A program made the position numbers and the translations under genes. A stretch of 8,008 nt of DNA from Planctomycetota bacterium (GTDB lineage Bacteria > Planctomycetota > Phycisphaerae > UBA1845 > UTPLA1), in the NCBI GenBank assembly GCA_027295245.1, contig JAPULF010000185.1, positions 1 through 8,008 of the forward strand. Reading direction: 5' to 3'. This document shows, piece by piece, positions 1-8,008 of this stretch; within the stretch, counting starts at the first letter, position 1; each line of letters begins with the position of its first letter. The notes under the pieces are model-generated. The model worked only from the letters and a program-made list of their open reading frames with translations. It made no database searches and was not told the origin of the DNA.

Positions 1-42
1 CTTCCCGATTGAATGCACTTACCGGAAAACCGCTCGAACCGA

Positions 43-68
43 GCTGGGCTTCGCAGGCTCCGCCCAGC
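43..68. repeat. GC-rich inverted repeat just past the asnB stop
   Basis: A perfect 7-bp inverted repeat (GCTGGGC at 43-49, GCCCAGC at 62-68) encloses a 12-base loop. It starts 6 bases beyond the asnB stop codon in the direction of asnB transcription. A smaller hairpin (CTCG-AAC-CGAG, 33-43) abuts it. No T-run follows on the minus strand, so it is not a textbook intrinsic terminator. It may still stop transcription or protect the 3' end of the mRNA. The GGGC-loop-GCCC shape flanked by CCTACGG resembles short dispersed intergenic repeats found in many GC-rich genomes. That resemblance is inference, since only one copy is in view. Confidence 0.5.
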
Positions 69-74
69 CTACGG

Positions 75-2087
<2,013 letters not shown>

Positions 2088-2098
2088 GGCGGGGGATT

Positions 2099-3289
2099 CT
2101 ACTCGATTCGGATTTTTTTGATCCGGTGAAAGAGGACGGCGTACCAGTCCGCGACGGTGGATGCCGCAAAGCGGCGGCGTGCGCGTGCGGCGATGGCTGG
2201 GCGGTCGTATGCGTTCGGGGTCGTGATTACCTTTTGGAGGGCGATTGCCAGGGCGGCCGGGCTTTGCGGCTGTGCGAGCATACCGTTGTTTCGGTCGACG
2301 AATTCGGCACATGCGGTTCCGCGGGTCGTTATCACGGGCAGGCCCATTGAAAGGGCCTCCGCGACGGTCATTCCGAAGGTCTCGCCGTGGGTCGGGAGGA
2401 CCATGAAGTCGGATTCGGCCATGAGTTTGACGACGGCCGATCGTTCGCAGTGACCGTGCATGTGCAGTTTCGCGCCCGGCACGTTTCTTGCGAAGTGCTT
2501 GCGCAGGTCCGGGGCCATGGGGCCGTCGCCGGCGAAGTGCCAGTCGACGGTAGACACGGATGATTGGGATTCGAGCATCTGCGCGGCGTCCATGACTTCG
2601 CCGACGCCCTTTTCCTTGACCAGCCGGCCGACAAAGAGGGCGCGCGGCGGACCGTCCATCCGTGGGCCCGGCAAGGCCGCCGCGGTGAAGTCGGGAGAGA
2701 CGGGATTGCCGCAGACGGCGATGTCTCGATCGATATCGTGTTTCTTCATGTCGCTACGACTGTGTTTGCTCACGGTGACGACCGCGGCGGCGGCCGCCAA
2801 CGCTTGCCGGGCGAGAGATTCGCCACGGTCGCCGGTCATGACCAACGAAAACGGTCCGGTGTGTTCGGTGATGACAACGGGCGTCCTGGGTTCGCCTTCG
2901 AAGTGGGTGCAGGCCCAGCCCGCGGGGATGGCGCACATGGCGTGAAAAACGTCGGGCGGTCCGTAGCGCTTTTCGTAATGGGCCAGGCCGCGGAGTAGCC
3001 AGCGCTGAAAACGGTTCATGTGAACGGAGGGAAATCCGGCGGCGGTGTGCAGGCCGCGAATACGGATGACCGGCACTCCGTGGAATTCTTCGTCGACGAT
3101 TCGCGGGATCCAGGGAATGGATGTGCCTTGGGTCAGGTGGCGCATGCTGACGAGGTCGGGGTAGATCACGCCGACCTTGGCGCCGGCGTCGGCGAAGGCG
3201 CGTGCGTAATCGGCGAAGAAGACGCCGGCGTTCGGCGATTCGGGCGACGGCCACCAGGCCGGTACGATGACGATGTGCAGCCCGTTCAT
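2099..3289 (-). CDS. Glycosyltransferase family 4 (GT-B fold)
   Basis: A 396-aa retaining GT-B glycosyltransferase, probably acting at the inner face of the membrane on a lipid-linked polysaccharide intermediate. The N-terminal Rossmann domain opens with a beta strand and a glycine-containing loop (VPAWWPSPESPNAGVFF, 9-25), typical of GT4 proteins that bind the acceptor there. TEHTGP at 141-146 and VSKHSR at 173-178 are further family landmarks. The C-terminal donor-binding domain has VGRLVKEKG (220-228), AGDGP (253-257) and the diagnostic E-x7-E motif at Glu303 and Glu311 in HGETFGMTVAEALSMGLPVI (301-320). There is no signal peptide or membrane segment. The ATG at 3289 is preferred because it puts the first beta strand at residue 4. 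An in-frame GTG at 3340 would add 17 residues that do not resemble the family. It is first in an operon with asnB and divergent from galE. The sugar donor and linkage are unknown. Confidence 0.93.
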   Translation of the reverse strand: MNGLHIVIVPAWWPSPESPNAGVFFADYARAFADAGAKVGVIYPDLVSMRHLTQGTSIPWIPRIVDEEFHGVPVIRIRGLHTAAGFPSVHMNRFQRWLLRGLAHYEKRYGPPDVFHAMCAIPAGWACTHFEGEPRTPVVITEHTGPFSLVMTGDRGESLARQALAAAAAVVTVSKHSRSDMKKHDIDRDIAVCGNPVSPDFTAAALPGPRMDGPPRALFVGRLVKEKGVGEVMDAAQMLESQSSVSTVDWHFAGDGPMAPDLRKHFARNVPGAKLHMHGHCERSAVVKLMAESDFMVLPTHGETFGMTVAEALSMGLPVITTRGTACAEFVDRNNGMLAQPQSPAALAIALQKVITTPNAYDRPAIAARARRRFAASTVADWYAVLFHRIKKIRIE

Positions 3290-3345
3290 CTTGGACACGA
3301 CTACGATCCTCGGTGTGTGCCTCAACTGGACCGCCGGCACACCGG

Positions 3346-3376
3346 CCTATAAAGTGACTCGATACGATCGTATCAA
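3346..3376 (-). promoter_or_regulatory. Candidate promoter for the glycosyltransferase-asnB operon
   Basis: On the minus strand, TTGATA (3376-3371; five of six match the -35 consensus TTGACA) is followed by an AT-rich stretch containing TTTATAGG. The best -10 alignment is TATAGG (3351-3346; four of six) with a 19-nt spacer. A 17-nt spacer gives TTTATA, which is a poorer match. Transcription would start near 3340, leaving a leader of roughly 50 nt before the ATG at 3289. The same AT-rich stretch read on the plus strand is TATAAA (3348-3353; five of six match to -10) and could serve galE, though no good -35 is visible for it. These assignments are by eye and assume a sigma-70-type factor. Confidence 0.3.
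3361..3374. promoter_or_regulatory. Perfect 14-bp palindrome, possible operator between divergent operons
   Basis: GATACGATCGTATC reads identically on both strands. It lies in the divergent intergenic region, in the spacer of the candidate minus-strand promoter and just downstream of the candidate plus-strand -10. It is followed on the plus strand by nine A residues (3375-3383). As RNA it would form only a 5-bp stem with a 4-base loop and no T-run after it on either strand, so a terminator is unlikely. A dimeric repressor or activator site controlling both operons is the simplest reading, but this is inference. Confidence 0.45.
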
Positions 3377-3411
3377 AAAAAAAGGAACGCGGTCGAGATG
3401 AGAGTTGATGC

Positions 3412-4407
3412 ATGAAAGTGTTGGTGACCGGCGGGGCCGGCTACGTGGGCAGTCACTCGGTTCGGGCGCTGTTGGCGTCCGGGTCGGAGGTGGTGGTGCT
3501 CGATAATCTCTCCGCGGGGCATACGGCGGCGGTATCGCGGGACGCGACACTGGTGCGGGGCGATCTCAGCGACGCATCCCTGCTGGATGACCTGTTCGAG
3601 AAGCAGCGATTCGATGCGGTCATGCACTTCGCGGCGTTTATCGAGGTGGGTGAATCCGTGGTCGATCCGCTGAAATTCTACGACAACAACGTGGGGAATT
3701 CGGTTCGGCTGCTGGCGGCGATGCAGCGGCACTCGGTGAAGCGATTCGTTTTCAGTTCGACGTGCGCGGTGTACGGCGTGCCGGAGCGGATGCCAATCAC
3801 GGAGGACATGCCGCGGCGGCCGGCCAGCCCGTATGCCCGGGCGAAGTTGGCGGTGGAGTGGGCGTTGGCCGATTCGGCTCCCGCGTGGGGATTGGGATTC
3901 GTGGCGCTGCGGTACTTCAACGCGGCGGGCGCGGCGGCCGACGGGTCGATCGGGGAGGATCACGATCCGGAGACGCACCTGATTCCGAACGTGCTCAAGG
4001 TCGCATTGGGTCAGCGCGAACACGTTCGCATCTTTGGGACGGATTACGAAACGCGCGACGGCACGTGTGTGCGGGATTACGTACACGTGGAAGACCTGGC
4101 GTCGGCCCACGTTCGGGCACTGGATGTCGTCGAGCCGGGCGAGACCCGCTGGTATAACGCGGGGACCGGCCAGGGTGCGACCGTCCGCGAGGTTGTGGAC
4201 GTGTCCCGGTCGGTGACGGGGCACGCGATTCCGTTGATCGAAGAAGGTCGCCGGGCCGGCGACGTGCCGGTGCTGTGCGCGGACTCCACGAAGATCAAGA
4301 AAGAGTTGGACTGGTCACCGAAGTACGACAAGTTACACGATATCGTAGCCAGTGCATGGCAATGGCATCAAACGCATCCGAACGGATTCGACAACAGGCG
4401 GGAATAG
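3412..4407 (+). CDS. galE: UDP-glucose 4-epimerase
   Basis: A 331-aa extended short-chain dehydrogenase/reductase that interconverts UDP-glucose and UDP-galactose (or the N-acetyl forms) through a transient 4-keto intermediate using tightly bound NAD. The cofactor motif GGAGYVGSH at 7-15 has the G-x2-G-x2-G spacing (Gly7, Gly10, Gly13), and Asp31 ends the second beta strand. The catalytic set is Thr117 in FSSTCAVYG (114-122) with Tyr141 and Lys145 in SPYARAKL (Y-x3-K). NNVGNS (92-97), RYFNAAGA (167-174) and TRDGTCVRDYVHVEDLA (214-230) are characteristic of GalE rather than of dTDP-glucose dehydratases. The length is normal. GAGAG at 3400-3404 gives a 7-nt spacing to the ATG. A stronger AAAGGAA at 3381-3387 is too far for this start and instead faces a 5-codon reading frame that overlaps it. 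It is first in an operon with moeA and rfbC and should supply galactose donors for surface glycans. Confidence 0.96.
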   Translation: MKVLVTGGAGYVGSHSVRALLASGSEVVVLDNLSAGHTAAVSRDATLVRGDLSDASLLDDLFEKQRFDAVMHFAAFIEVGESVVDPLKFYDNNVGNSVRLLAAMQRHSVKRFVFSSTCAVYGVPERMPITEDMPRRPASPYARAKLAVEWALADSAPAWGLGFVALRYFNAAGAAADGSIGEDHDPETHLIPNVLKVALGQREHVRIFGTDYETRDGTCVRDYVHVEDLASAHVRALDVVEPGETRWYNAGTGQGATVREVVDVSRSVTGHAIPLIEEGRRAGDVPVLCADSTKIKKELDWSPKYDKLHDIVASAWQWHQTHPNGFDNRRE

Positions 4408-4417
4408 GGGCGCAGCT

Positions 4418-5698
4418 ATGAGCGATTGCGCTTCACCGACATGGGGCCGAGACGGTCACACGCTGCTGGCGGTGGAGGATGCGTGGGCTTCGATTGCGGA
4501 GTCGGTCGTACCGCTGGAGTGCGACGAAGTTCCGCTATCGGAGGCGTTCGGTCGGGTGCTGGCCTCGTGCGTGGAGGCGGAGGAGGACTGCCCGCCATTT
4601 GACAAGGCCATGATGGATGGGTTTGCGGTTCGGTCGGCCGATTGTGCGTCGCCCGGGGCGACACTGGAGATCGTCGGCCTGGCGGCGGCCGGCGCCCCTG
4701 CGGAAATCAAAGTAAGCTCGGGGCAGGCGATGCGGATCAACACCGGAGCGCCCATGCCGCCGGGGCCGGACGCGGTGGTCATGGTCGAGAAGACCGCCCT
4801 CTCGTCGGACGAGAAGCAGGTTCGGATTGAAGGCTCCGTTGCGTCGGGCAAGCACGTCGAGCCGCGCGGCGGCATTCGCAAGCGCGGTGATACGGTGTTG
4901 GAGCCGCCCGTGCGGCTTGGGCCGGCGGAGATTGCGGCGGCGGCGACCGCGGGTGCGGGGCGGCTATCGGTGTATCGGCGGCCGGGCGTGGCGATCGTCT
5001 TGACGGGCGACGAGTTGGTGCCCGCGGGGGAGCCGAAGCGACCGGGGCAGATTCACGAGTGCAACGGGCCGATGCTCTTGACGTTGATGCGACAGTTTGG
5101 GGCGGAACCCTTGGCGCCGGTGATCGCGCCGGACGCGCCCGACCCACTGGCGGCGCATTTTCGCACGGCCCTGGCGGAGCCGGTTGTTGTGGCGGTCGGC
5201 GGAATGTCAATGGGGACGCTGGATCTGGTGCCGAAGACGTTCGAGTCGTTGGGGGTGACGTGGAAATGGCACGGCGTGGCCATGCGACCGGGCAAGCCCG
5301 TTGCGTACGGCCGAGGTCCGGCCGGGCAACACGTGTTCGGCCTGCCGGGCAATCCGGTGAGTGCGTTTGTATGTGCGTGGTTGTTCGTTCGGATGGTGAT
5401 CGACGGATTGCAGGGGCTTCCGGTTGTGCCGCCGGTGCGATGGCGAGCCACGCTGGCCCGCGCGGTTACGGGCTCTCGCGATCGGCGGCCTTCGTTTGTT
5501 CCGGCCCGTGTGTGGCCGGATCCGGAGCGAGGATTGTTGGTCGAACCGAATGCGTGGCGGGGCTCGAGCGATCCGTTCGGGGTGGCGGGGGCGAATGCAC
5601 TGCTCGTGCGGGAAAAGGCGGAGGAGGATGGGCCCGCGGGCAGCGCGGCCGAGGTGATCTGGATTACGCCGGTGGTGTCCGACGAGAGGCATCGATAG
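4418..5698 (+). CDS. moeA: Molybdopterin molybdotransferase MoeA
   Basis: A 426-aa cytoplasmic enzyme that inserts molybdate into adenylylated molybdopterin, the last general step of molybdenum cofactor synthesis. Visible family motifs in order: FDKAMMDGFAVRSAD (61-75, with the conserved Asp67), INTGAPMPPGPDAVV (107-121), LTGDEL (195-200) opening the MogA-like catalytic domain, IHECNGPML (212-220), VGGMSMGTLD (260-269), RPGKPVAYG (290-298) and GLPGNPVSAF (308-317). The last roughly 90 residues form the usual small beta-barrel domain IV. The usual GGVSVG loop reads GGMSMG here, but the acidic residue after it is kept. The ATG at 4418 is chosen, 10 nt after the galE stop and with GGGG (4407-4410) upstream as a weak ribosome site. 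An in-frame ATG at 4352 lies inside galE and adds 22 residues not expected for MoeA. No other cofactor gene is in view, which makes its place between two sugar epimerases odd. Confidence 0.95.
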   Translation: MSDCASPTWGRDGHTLLAVEDAWASIAESVVPLECDEVPLSEAFGRVLASCVEAEEDCPPFDKAMMDGFAVRSADCASPGATLEIVGLAAAGAPAEIKVSSGQAMRINTGAPMPPGPDAVVMVEKTALSSDEKQVRIEGSVASGKHVEPRGGIRKRGDTVLEPPVRLGPAEIAAAATAGAGRLSVYRRPGVAIVLTGDELVPAGEPKRPGQIHECNGPMLLTLMRQFGAEPLAPVIAPDAPDPLAAHFRTALAEPVVVAVGGMSMGTLDLVPKTFESLGVTWKWHGVAMRPGKPVAYGRGPAGQHVFGLPGNPVSAFVCAWLFVRMVIDGLQGLPVVPPVRWRATLARAVTGSRDRRPSFVPARVWPDPERGLLVEPNAWRGSSDPFGVAGANALLVREKAEEDGPAGSAAEVIWITPVVSDERHR

Positions 5699-5700
5699 TC

Positions 5701-6258
5701 ATGCAGGTTCTTTCGACGGACATTGCGGACGTGAAGATTCTGATCCCGGACAAGTTCGGGGATCCAAGGGGATACCTGTCTGAGACGTGGAGCGTCCGGG
5801 GGCTGGAGGCGGCCGGCATCGGATGCGGATTCGTGCAGGAGAACCACACGCTCTCGAATGCGGCCGGCACGATTCGCGGCCTTCATTACCAGATTCCGCC
5901 CTCGGCCCAGGACAAGCTCGTTCGGGTGTTGCGCGGTCGGATGCTGGACGTGGCGGTGGATATTCGTCGCGACTCGCCGACGTTCGGAAGGCACGTGTGC
6001 GTGGAGCTTAGCCCAGAGAATCGGAAGCAACTGTTCGTGCCGGTGGGGTTCGCACACGGGTTCGCGACGCAGGAGGCGAACACCGAGGTGCTTTACAAGA
6101 TGTCCGGTTACTACTCGACGGAGCATGAGCGGGGGATTCTGTGGAGCGACCCGGCATTGGGGATCGAATGGGGGATATCCGAGGCCGAGGCGGTGGTAAA
6201 CGTACGGGATGCGGGATTTCCGCGGCTCTCGGAGGCCGTGGATTTGTTCGGATGTTAG
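5701..6258 (+). CDS. rfbC: dTDP-4-dehydrorhamnose 3,5-epimerase
   Basis: A 185-aa single-domain cupin, the normal length for RmlC/RfbC. It epimerises C3 and C5 of dTDP-4-keto-6-deoxyglucose, the third step of dTDP-L-rhamnose synthesis. FGDPRGYLSETW (19-30), QENHTLSNAAGTIRGLHYQ (46-64, with the catalytic base His62), DKLVRVLRG (71-79), FVPVGFAHGF (112-121) and LYKMSGYY (131-138, with the catalytic Tyr132) are all present. Asp170 in NVRDAGFP matches the Asp of the catalytic dyad, so it should be active. The ATG is 2 nt after the moeA stop, with GAGAGG at 5684-5689 as ribosome site. The frame is open far back into moeA, but only this start gives the family N-terminus. It is last in the galE-moeA-rfbC operon. 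The partner genes rfbA, rfbB and rfbD are not in the window, so the pathway is split or lies elsewhere. A related 3- or 5-only epimerase cannot be excluded. Confidence 0.95.
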   Translation: MQVLSTDIADVKILIPDKFGDPRGYLSETWSVRGLEAAGIGCGFVQENHTLSNAAGTIRGLHYQIPPSAQDKLVRVLRGRMLDVAVDIRRDSPTFGRHVCVELSPENRKQLFVPVGFAHGFATQEANTEVLYKMSGYYSTEHERGILWSDPALGIEWGISEAEAVVNVRDAGFPRLSEAVDLFGC

Positions 6259-6386
6259 AAAAACTCAGATCGCCCGGTGTTCATCTGTCCGAATAAAATC
6301 GAGTAGGGACGGGATTACGATCCGCCCGGCTGAGTCCGGTGACATCGGCAAGTACGCGGGTATTCATCCGGCCCGGTCAGACGATG

Positions 6387-7364
6387 CTACTGTCCATCGG
6401 AGTCCGGCTGCTCCGAATCTTCGCGTTCGGCGGCATCTCGCAGGGCCTCGGGGCGCGGTGCCCAGTCGCCTTCGCCAAGAAACTGCATCGCACAATCGGA
6501 AAGGCTGCACTTCAGATGCTCCCGTGCGGCCGCCTCGCCAGCGTCCTCTCTTCGCGCGGCCTGGACAAAATCGAAGAAACGGTCGCCGTGATCGTCGGCC
6601 ATGTTTCGGACCAAGATTTGCGCAAGCGCGTAGCTCAGGCCCTGGCCCTCGTCCGGCAGACGGAAGGACTTGCCCGACCAAAACTCGTCAAGGCCATGAC
6701 GATTCCAATACCGATCGTGCCGACGCTTTATCTCGGCGTCGATGGTTAAGCTCGGGCGGCTTAAGACAAGTTCTTCCAGGATTTGGGCGAGGCCCTCCTC
6801 AAGCCACTCGGGCATGGGCAGCGTGCACAAGACGACGTGGGTCAGTTCATGGGTGAGCACGAACTCCAACTGCCACAAGTCATCAGGTGCCAGGACCACA
6901 TGCTCGTAGCCGCTGCTGATGTGTATCCCGCCGGTGAATCCGAACTCGCCCTCCGGGTAGAAGTACGAGATGTAGGTGTAATAGGTTTCCTGATCGGCGA
7001 ATGCCAGGATTACTTCCTTGCCGCAGGGGCGGTTTAATTCAAGTTGCCACAAGTATCGTTGAATCTTGCCCCAGGCATCTTCGGCGAACGAGATCAGCTT
7101 GTTCGCCATGTGTTTTTCATAAGGACAAAGCAGATAAAAATGATCCGATGCATAGACCTTGTGTTGACCCGCTAAATGCTCCTTGACGGCATCCAGCCAA
7201 CACAGGCCCGCTTCCGTCCATGCCTCGTCGGCATGACAGTCCTTGACGTTCCGGTCGATCCAGTCGTCGATCGCGTTCCAATCCGGCCGCGGGAACCCGT
7301 CCACAAGGACGGTGTTTTGGGCGACCCATGAAGAGTCGATATGCCTGACGCGCGTTTCCTTCAT
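6387..7364 (-). CDS. Orphan HExxH zinc metallopeptidase-like protein
   Basis: A 325-aa protein I cannot name. Its clear signature is VLTHELTHVVL at 169-179, an HExxH zinc motif (His172, Glu173, His176), followed by PEWLEEGLAQ (185-194), where Glu189 or Glu190 would be the third zinc ligand, as in gluzincins. The short spacing to a W-x-x-E-G-x-A segment is typical of the MA-type peptidases often annotated as 'peptidase MA-like'. There is no signal peptide, lipobox or membrane helix, so it is probably cytoplasmic. The segment before the motif is rich in aromatics (about 128-155). The last roughly 25 residues are charged, acidic and likely disordered. The ATG at 7364 has no recognisable Shine-Dalgarno. 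It is convergent with rfbC, 128 bp away, with no functional partner beside it. By eye it is less GC-rich than the sugar genes, which may hint at a different history. The zinc site is well supported; the substrate is unknown. Confidence 0.85.
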   Translation of the reverse strand: MKETRVRHIDSSWVAQNTVLVDGFPRPDWNAIDDWIDRNVKDCHADEAWTEAGLCWLDAVKEHLAGQHKVYASDHFYLLCPYEKHMANKLISFAEDAWGKIQRYLWQLELNRPCGKEVILAFADQETYYTYISYFYPEGEFGFTGGIHISSGYEHVVLAPDDLWQLEFVLTHELTHVVLCTLPMPEWLEEGLAQILEELVLSRPSLTIDAEIKRRHDRYWNRHGLDEFWSGKSFRLPDEGQGLSYALAQILVRNMADDHGDRFFDFVQAARREDAGEAAAREHLKCSLSDCAMQFLGEGDWAPRPEALRDAAEREDSEQPDSDGQ

Positions 7365-7735
7365 GGCCGTGCTTGCTTGTATTCAGCGGTTGCCTATTGA
7401 ACAGAGACGAGGCCACGCGGTACCACGACTCCCGCCATCTGTACGCGCCTCGCTCGGCATCCAACATCACTTGGGCGAAGGGCGATCCCGACAGACGCCG
7501 TCAGGACTCGCCGATTGTAGTAGAATCGAGCCGTGGTCCGAAACGGCTGCCGGTCAAGAAAAAACCCTCCGCCCCTCAAGGGCAGGCGTGTCTTGAAGAT
7601 TCCGGCGGATCTTTCGATAAGCACGAATCGCCCGATTTCTGGAAACAGCGTTGCTCTGCGACGAACGGCGCGTAGACTACGGCCGCTTGGTGGACGCATT
7701 GGTAGACCCGGATTGAGGCCTGAAGAGTGCATGCG
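7365..7735. other. Intergenic region without a convincing gene
   Basis: This 371-bp stretch separates the divergent metallopeptidase and acetyltransferase genes and presumably holds both promoters, though no good -35/-10 pair stands out. It contains a 6-bp inverted repeat (AGCCGT 7529-7534, ACGGCT 7543-7548, 8-base loop), an A-run (7559-7564), a weak GCCC-CTCAA-GGGC hairpin just after it, and a short tRNA-Leu-like string around 7689-7718. Open frames here are short, arginine- and proline-rich and unlike real proteins. Confidence 0.6.
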
Positions 7736-8008
7736 ATGACGAGTGGTGTCCGGCTGCGTGACGCGACCCACGATGACGTCTCGACTTTCTTCGAGCATCA
7801 ACTGGATCCCGAGGCCAGGCGGATGGCCGCATTTACCTCCAAGGATCCGTCCGACCGGGATGCCTTCATGGCGCACTGGGCGAAGATTCTGGGCGAGGAC
7901 GGCGTCATCATGCGGACCATTCTCTTTGACGAGCAAGTGGTCGGGCACGTTGCCGAATTCGAGCGAGACGGCATACCCGAGGTCACCTATTGGATTGCGA
8001 AGGAATAT
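7736..8008 (+). CDS. GNAT-family N-acetyltransferase, N-terminal part (cut by window edge)
   Basis: The first 91 residues of a protein that continues beyond the window. It begins with the GNAT opening pattern (VRLRDATHDDVSTFFEHQ, 5-22) and runs into a predicted strand-turn-strand with the family look: TILFDEQVVGHVAEFE, where 'D-x-x-V-V-G' marks the beta-hairpin before the acetyl-CoA site. It reaches PEVTYWIAKEY at the edge, which in this family leads directly into the acetyl-CoA pyrophosphate loop (R/Q-x-x-G-x-G/A). That loop is not in view, so activity cannot be judged. An in-frame TGA at 7721 limits the start to the GTG at 7727 or the ATG at 7736. The ATG is preferred because GAAGAG (7722-7727) sits 8 nt upstream. 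The pattern is most like acetyltransferases acting on small molecules or protein N-termini (RimJ/RimL-like), but the substrate is not predictable. Confidence 0.85.
   Translation, partial: MTSGVRLRDATHDDVSTFFEHQLDPEARRMAAFTSKDPSDRDAFMAHWAKILGEDGVIMRTILFDEQVVGHVAEFERDGIPEVTYWIAKEY

Noticed and set aside
2088..2312. 75-codon N-terminal extension of asnB in the same frame
   Set aside because: It lies wholly upstream of the MCGITG start, overlaps the glycosyltransferase gene, is arginine- and proline-rich, and would bury the Cys nucleophile that must be N-terminal.
3333..3346. GCCGG-CACA-CCGGC inverted repeat as a second operator
   Set aside because: A 5-bp GC stem is expected by chance in DNA this GC-rich, and it has no further symmetry.
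3373..4224. 283-codon open frame antisense to galE
   Set aside because: Low-complexity Arg/His/Pro translation opposite a gene with full catalytic motifs; a codon-bias artefact.
5059..5700. Long extension of the rfbC frame back through the 3' half of moeA, as a possible fusion
   Set aside because: The extension is Gly/Arg-rich and runs in another frame over conserved MoeA motifs. The RfbC family begins at the ATG at 5701.
5053..6126. 357-codon open frame antisense to moeA and rfbC
   Set aside because: It crosses two well-supported genes and shows no domain or plausible start context.
7529..7564. Inverted repeat followed by an A-run as an intrinsic terminator
   Set aside because: The stem is only 6 bp with an 8-base loop, the run on the plus strand is A rather than T, and no gene ends here on either strand.
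7533..7739. 68-codon frame whose TGA overlaps the acetyltransferase ATG
   Set aside because: The ATGA overlap is tempting for coupling, but it starts at a GTG inside an inverted repeat, has no ribosome site, and its Arg/Pro/Gly-rich translation looks like noncoding GC-rich DNA.
7394..7948. 184-codon minus-strand frame across the intergenic region and the acetyltransferase gene
   Set aside because: It lies opposite the recognisable GNAT N-terminus and has no domain of its own.

Overview
The window is a GC-rich bacterial chromosome segment. It holds six complete protein genes and one gene cut by the right edge. High GC, GC-rich third codon positions that keep long false frames open, and weak Shine-Dalgarno sequences at several starts fit a Planctomycetota-like genome. 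That placement is an inference from style only; no marker gene is present.

Layout: (1) 75-3289, minus strand: a two-gene operon of a family-4 glycosyltransferase followed, 11 nt later, by a glutamine-dependent asparagine-synthetase-type amidotransferase (asnB). (2) 3290-3411: a divergent intergenic region with candidate promoter elements on both strands and a perfect 14-bp palindrome. (3) 3412-6258, plus strand: a tight three-gene operon of galE (UDP-glucose 4-epimerase), moeA (molybdopterin molybdotransferase) and rfbC (dTDP-4-dehydrorhamnose 3,5-epimerase), with gaps of 10 and 2 nt. (4) 6387-7364, minus strand and convergent with rfbC: an orphan HExxH metallopeptidase-like protein. (5) 7365-7735: about 370 bp with no convincing gene. 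(6) 7736 to the right edge, plus strand: the first 91 residues of a GNAT acetyltransferase.

The glycosyltransferase, the amidotransferase, galE and rfbC fit together as part of a surface-polysaccharide locus. GalE would supply UDP-galactose-type sugars, RfbC would supply the L-rhamnose precursor, the glycosyltransferase would add a sugar, and the AsnB-type enzyme may amidate a sugar acid or make asparagine. moeA is the misfit: it is a molybdenum cofactor gene placed between two nucleotide-sugar epimerases.

No rRNA, complete tRNA, CRISPR array, insertion sequence, phage gene or obvious new multi-gene system is visible. The points most worth a second look are the palindrome in the divergent promoter, the moeA insertion, and the uncharacterised metallopeptidase.
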